Positions 5,277 through 5,971 of a DNA stretch of 5,971 nt are shown here, one piece after another (positions within the stretch are counted from its first letter, which is position 1; every line of letters starts with the position of its first letter). Both the position numbers and the translations under genes were made by a program. The notes under the pieces were generated by a model that did no database searches, was not told where the DNA came from, and saw only the letters and a list, made by a program, of their open reading frames with translations. Source of the stretch: Thermoplasmatota archaeon (GTDB lineage Archaea; Thermoplasmatota; Thermoplasmata; Thermoplasmatales; Thermoplasmataceae); assembly GCA_023379355.1 (NCBI GenBank), contig JAMCUD010000067.1, positions 1 to 5,971 of the forward strand. Direction: 5' to 3'.

Positions 5277-5971
5277 ATGGAAACAGCCTCCACGTTCAAT
5301 GACGATCTGTATGTTATGCGGGAAAACCTTAAGAGCCTGAGAACCGCTTTTCTGACCCTGTTCATTGGGTCCTTTCTTTCCTTATTCCCATTTATTGACA
5401 TAGTTGGTTCTGTGATTATTTTTATAGGTGCCATATTGCTGATTATTGGTCTTGGGCGTGTGGGTGATTCGAAGATGGTTAATGCCAGATATTATGGTTC
5501 CACAAGAAACTGGCTTATCTTAAATGTCGTTGCTTCAATTGCAGTGGCTGTTACATTATATTACTTCCTTTATGCACTCATAATCTCTCCAGTTCTATCG
5601 TCTACAATTGTTAGAAGCGCGCCACCTTCAATATCCACATCTGCTTTCAATGAGTTTTTTATGGTTGCGGGTGCTTCTTTTGTGGTCATAATTGCCATTT
5701 ATATTGTTTCCTACATGAAACTCGCTGGTACTTTAAAATTGCTTTCAACGGAGCTTTCTGTGCCGAAACTGGAAAGCGCTTCCACCTACCTTAGAATCTC
5801 AATAATACTTTCCGTATTAACAGGCGTAATTGCTCTAGCTTCCATCTATTTCAGCCTACATAATGCGTTAATATCGTCCTCAGGTGGAAGATTCATATCT
5901 ACAGGAAACCATGTATCGTTCCTGCTTGGTTTCCTTGCATATACTTTTCTTGTTGCTTTGGTGGCCTTTAT
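5277..5971 (+). CDS. Polytopic membrane protein of unknown function, cut off by the right edge
   Basis: The frame is open from ATG 5277 to the window's end, giving 231 residues without a stop. After a short hydrophilic N-terminus (M-E-T-A-S-T-F-N-D-D), strongly hydrophobic segments lie at about 23-39, 42-60, 79-104, 126-147, 171-193 and 213-231, so at least six membrane passes are likely. A charged loop follows the second segment (about 61-78, with R-V-G-D-S-K), and a Ser/Pro-rich loop lies near 108-122. No transporter or enzyme motif is visible. The organisation recalls archaeal DUF973-type membrane proteins, but that is a weak impression. Start choice is supported by the TATA spacing and by an in-frame TAA upstream at 5253-5255. 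It is transcribed away from nnr and has no evident link to the minus-strand genes. Confidence 0.82.
   Translation, partial: METASTFNDDLYVMRENLKSLRTAFLTLFIGSFLSLFPFIDIVGSVIIFIGAILLIIGLGRVGDSKMVNARYYGSTRNWLILNVVASIAVAVTLYYFLYALIISPVLSSTIVRSAPPSISTSAFNEFFMVAGASFVVIIAIYIVSYMKLAGTLKLLSTELSVPKLESASTYLRISIILSVLTGVIALASIYFSLHNALISSSGGRFISTGNHVSFLLGFLAYTFLVALVAF

Noticed and set aside
5273..5302. ATG four bases upstream of the membrane protein start, in another frame
   Set aside because: It stops after nine codons and probably lies upstream of the transcription start implied by the TATA box.
1..5971. tRNA, rRNA, CRISPR array, insertion sequence or attachment site
   Set aside because: No cloverleaf, conserved rRNA segment, regularly spaced repeat, transposase frame or flanking target duplication was found on either strand.

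Overview
The window looks like chromosomal DNA of an acidophilic or thermophilic archaeon, most likely a member of the Thermoplasmatales (inference). The support is a NOB1-type rRNA endonuclease with its PIN domain and zinc ribbon on one chain, archaeal TATA boxes centred about 26-28 bases upstream of start codons (so mostly leaderless genes), one Shine-Dalgarno-led gene, and moderate-to-low GC. Nothing suggests a plasmid, virus, insertion sequence, CRISPR array or defence island.

Layout, left to right. Positions 1-232 hold no convincing gene, but do contain a perfect anti-Shine-Dalgarno complement on the minus strand and a cluster of TGAGT words. Four minus-strand genes follow. Read in the direction of transcription (right to left) they are: nnr (3788-5182), a bifunctional NAD(P)H-hydrate epimerase/dehydratase; an acyl-CoA synthetase-family protein (2041-3720); a citrate synthase (718-1875); and nob1 (233-700), only 17 bases after citrate synthase and probably co-transcribed with it. 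On the plus strand, diverging from nnr across a 94-base promoter region, a polytopic membrane protein starts at 5277 and runs off the right edge.

Functionally the cluster is mostly housekeeping: nicotinamide cofactor repair, acetyl-CoA or acyl-CoA entry into the citric acid cycle, and small-subunit rRNA maturation. nnr, the synthetase homologue and citrate synthase each appear to have their own promoter, so this is more a co-oriented neighbourhood than one operon.

The most notable point is the acyl-CoA synthetase homologue. Its reading frame is full length and its fold is recognisable, but every catalytic signature is altered: the phosphate loop, the Thr of the Y-G-x-T-E motif, the Gly of T-G-D, the hinge-region Arg, and the C-terminal catalytic Lys, which is Asn. 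It looks like a retained pseudoenzyme or an enzyme with a changed activity. Secondary observations are the symmetric elements around the citrate synthase promoter and the intergenic TGAGT words. I found no clear new multi-gene system here.
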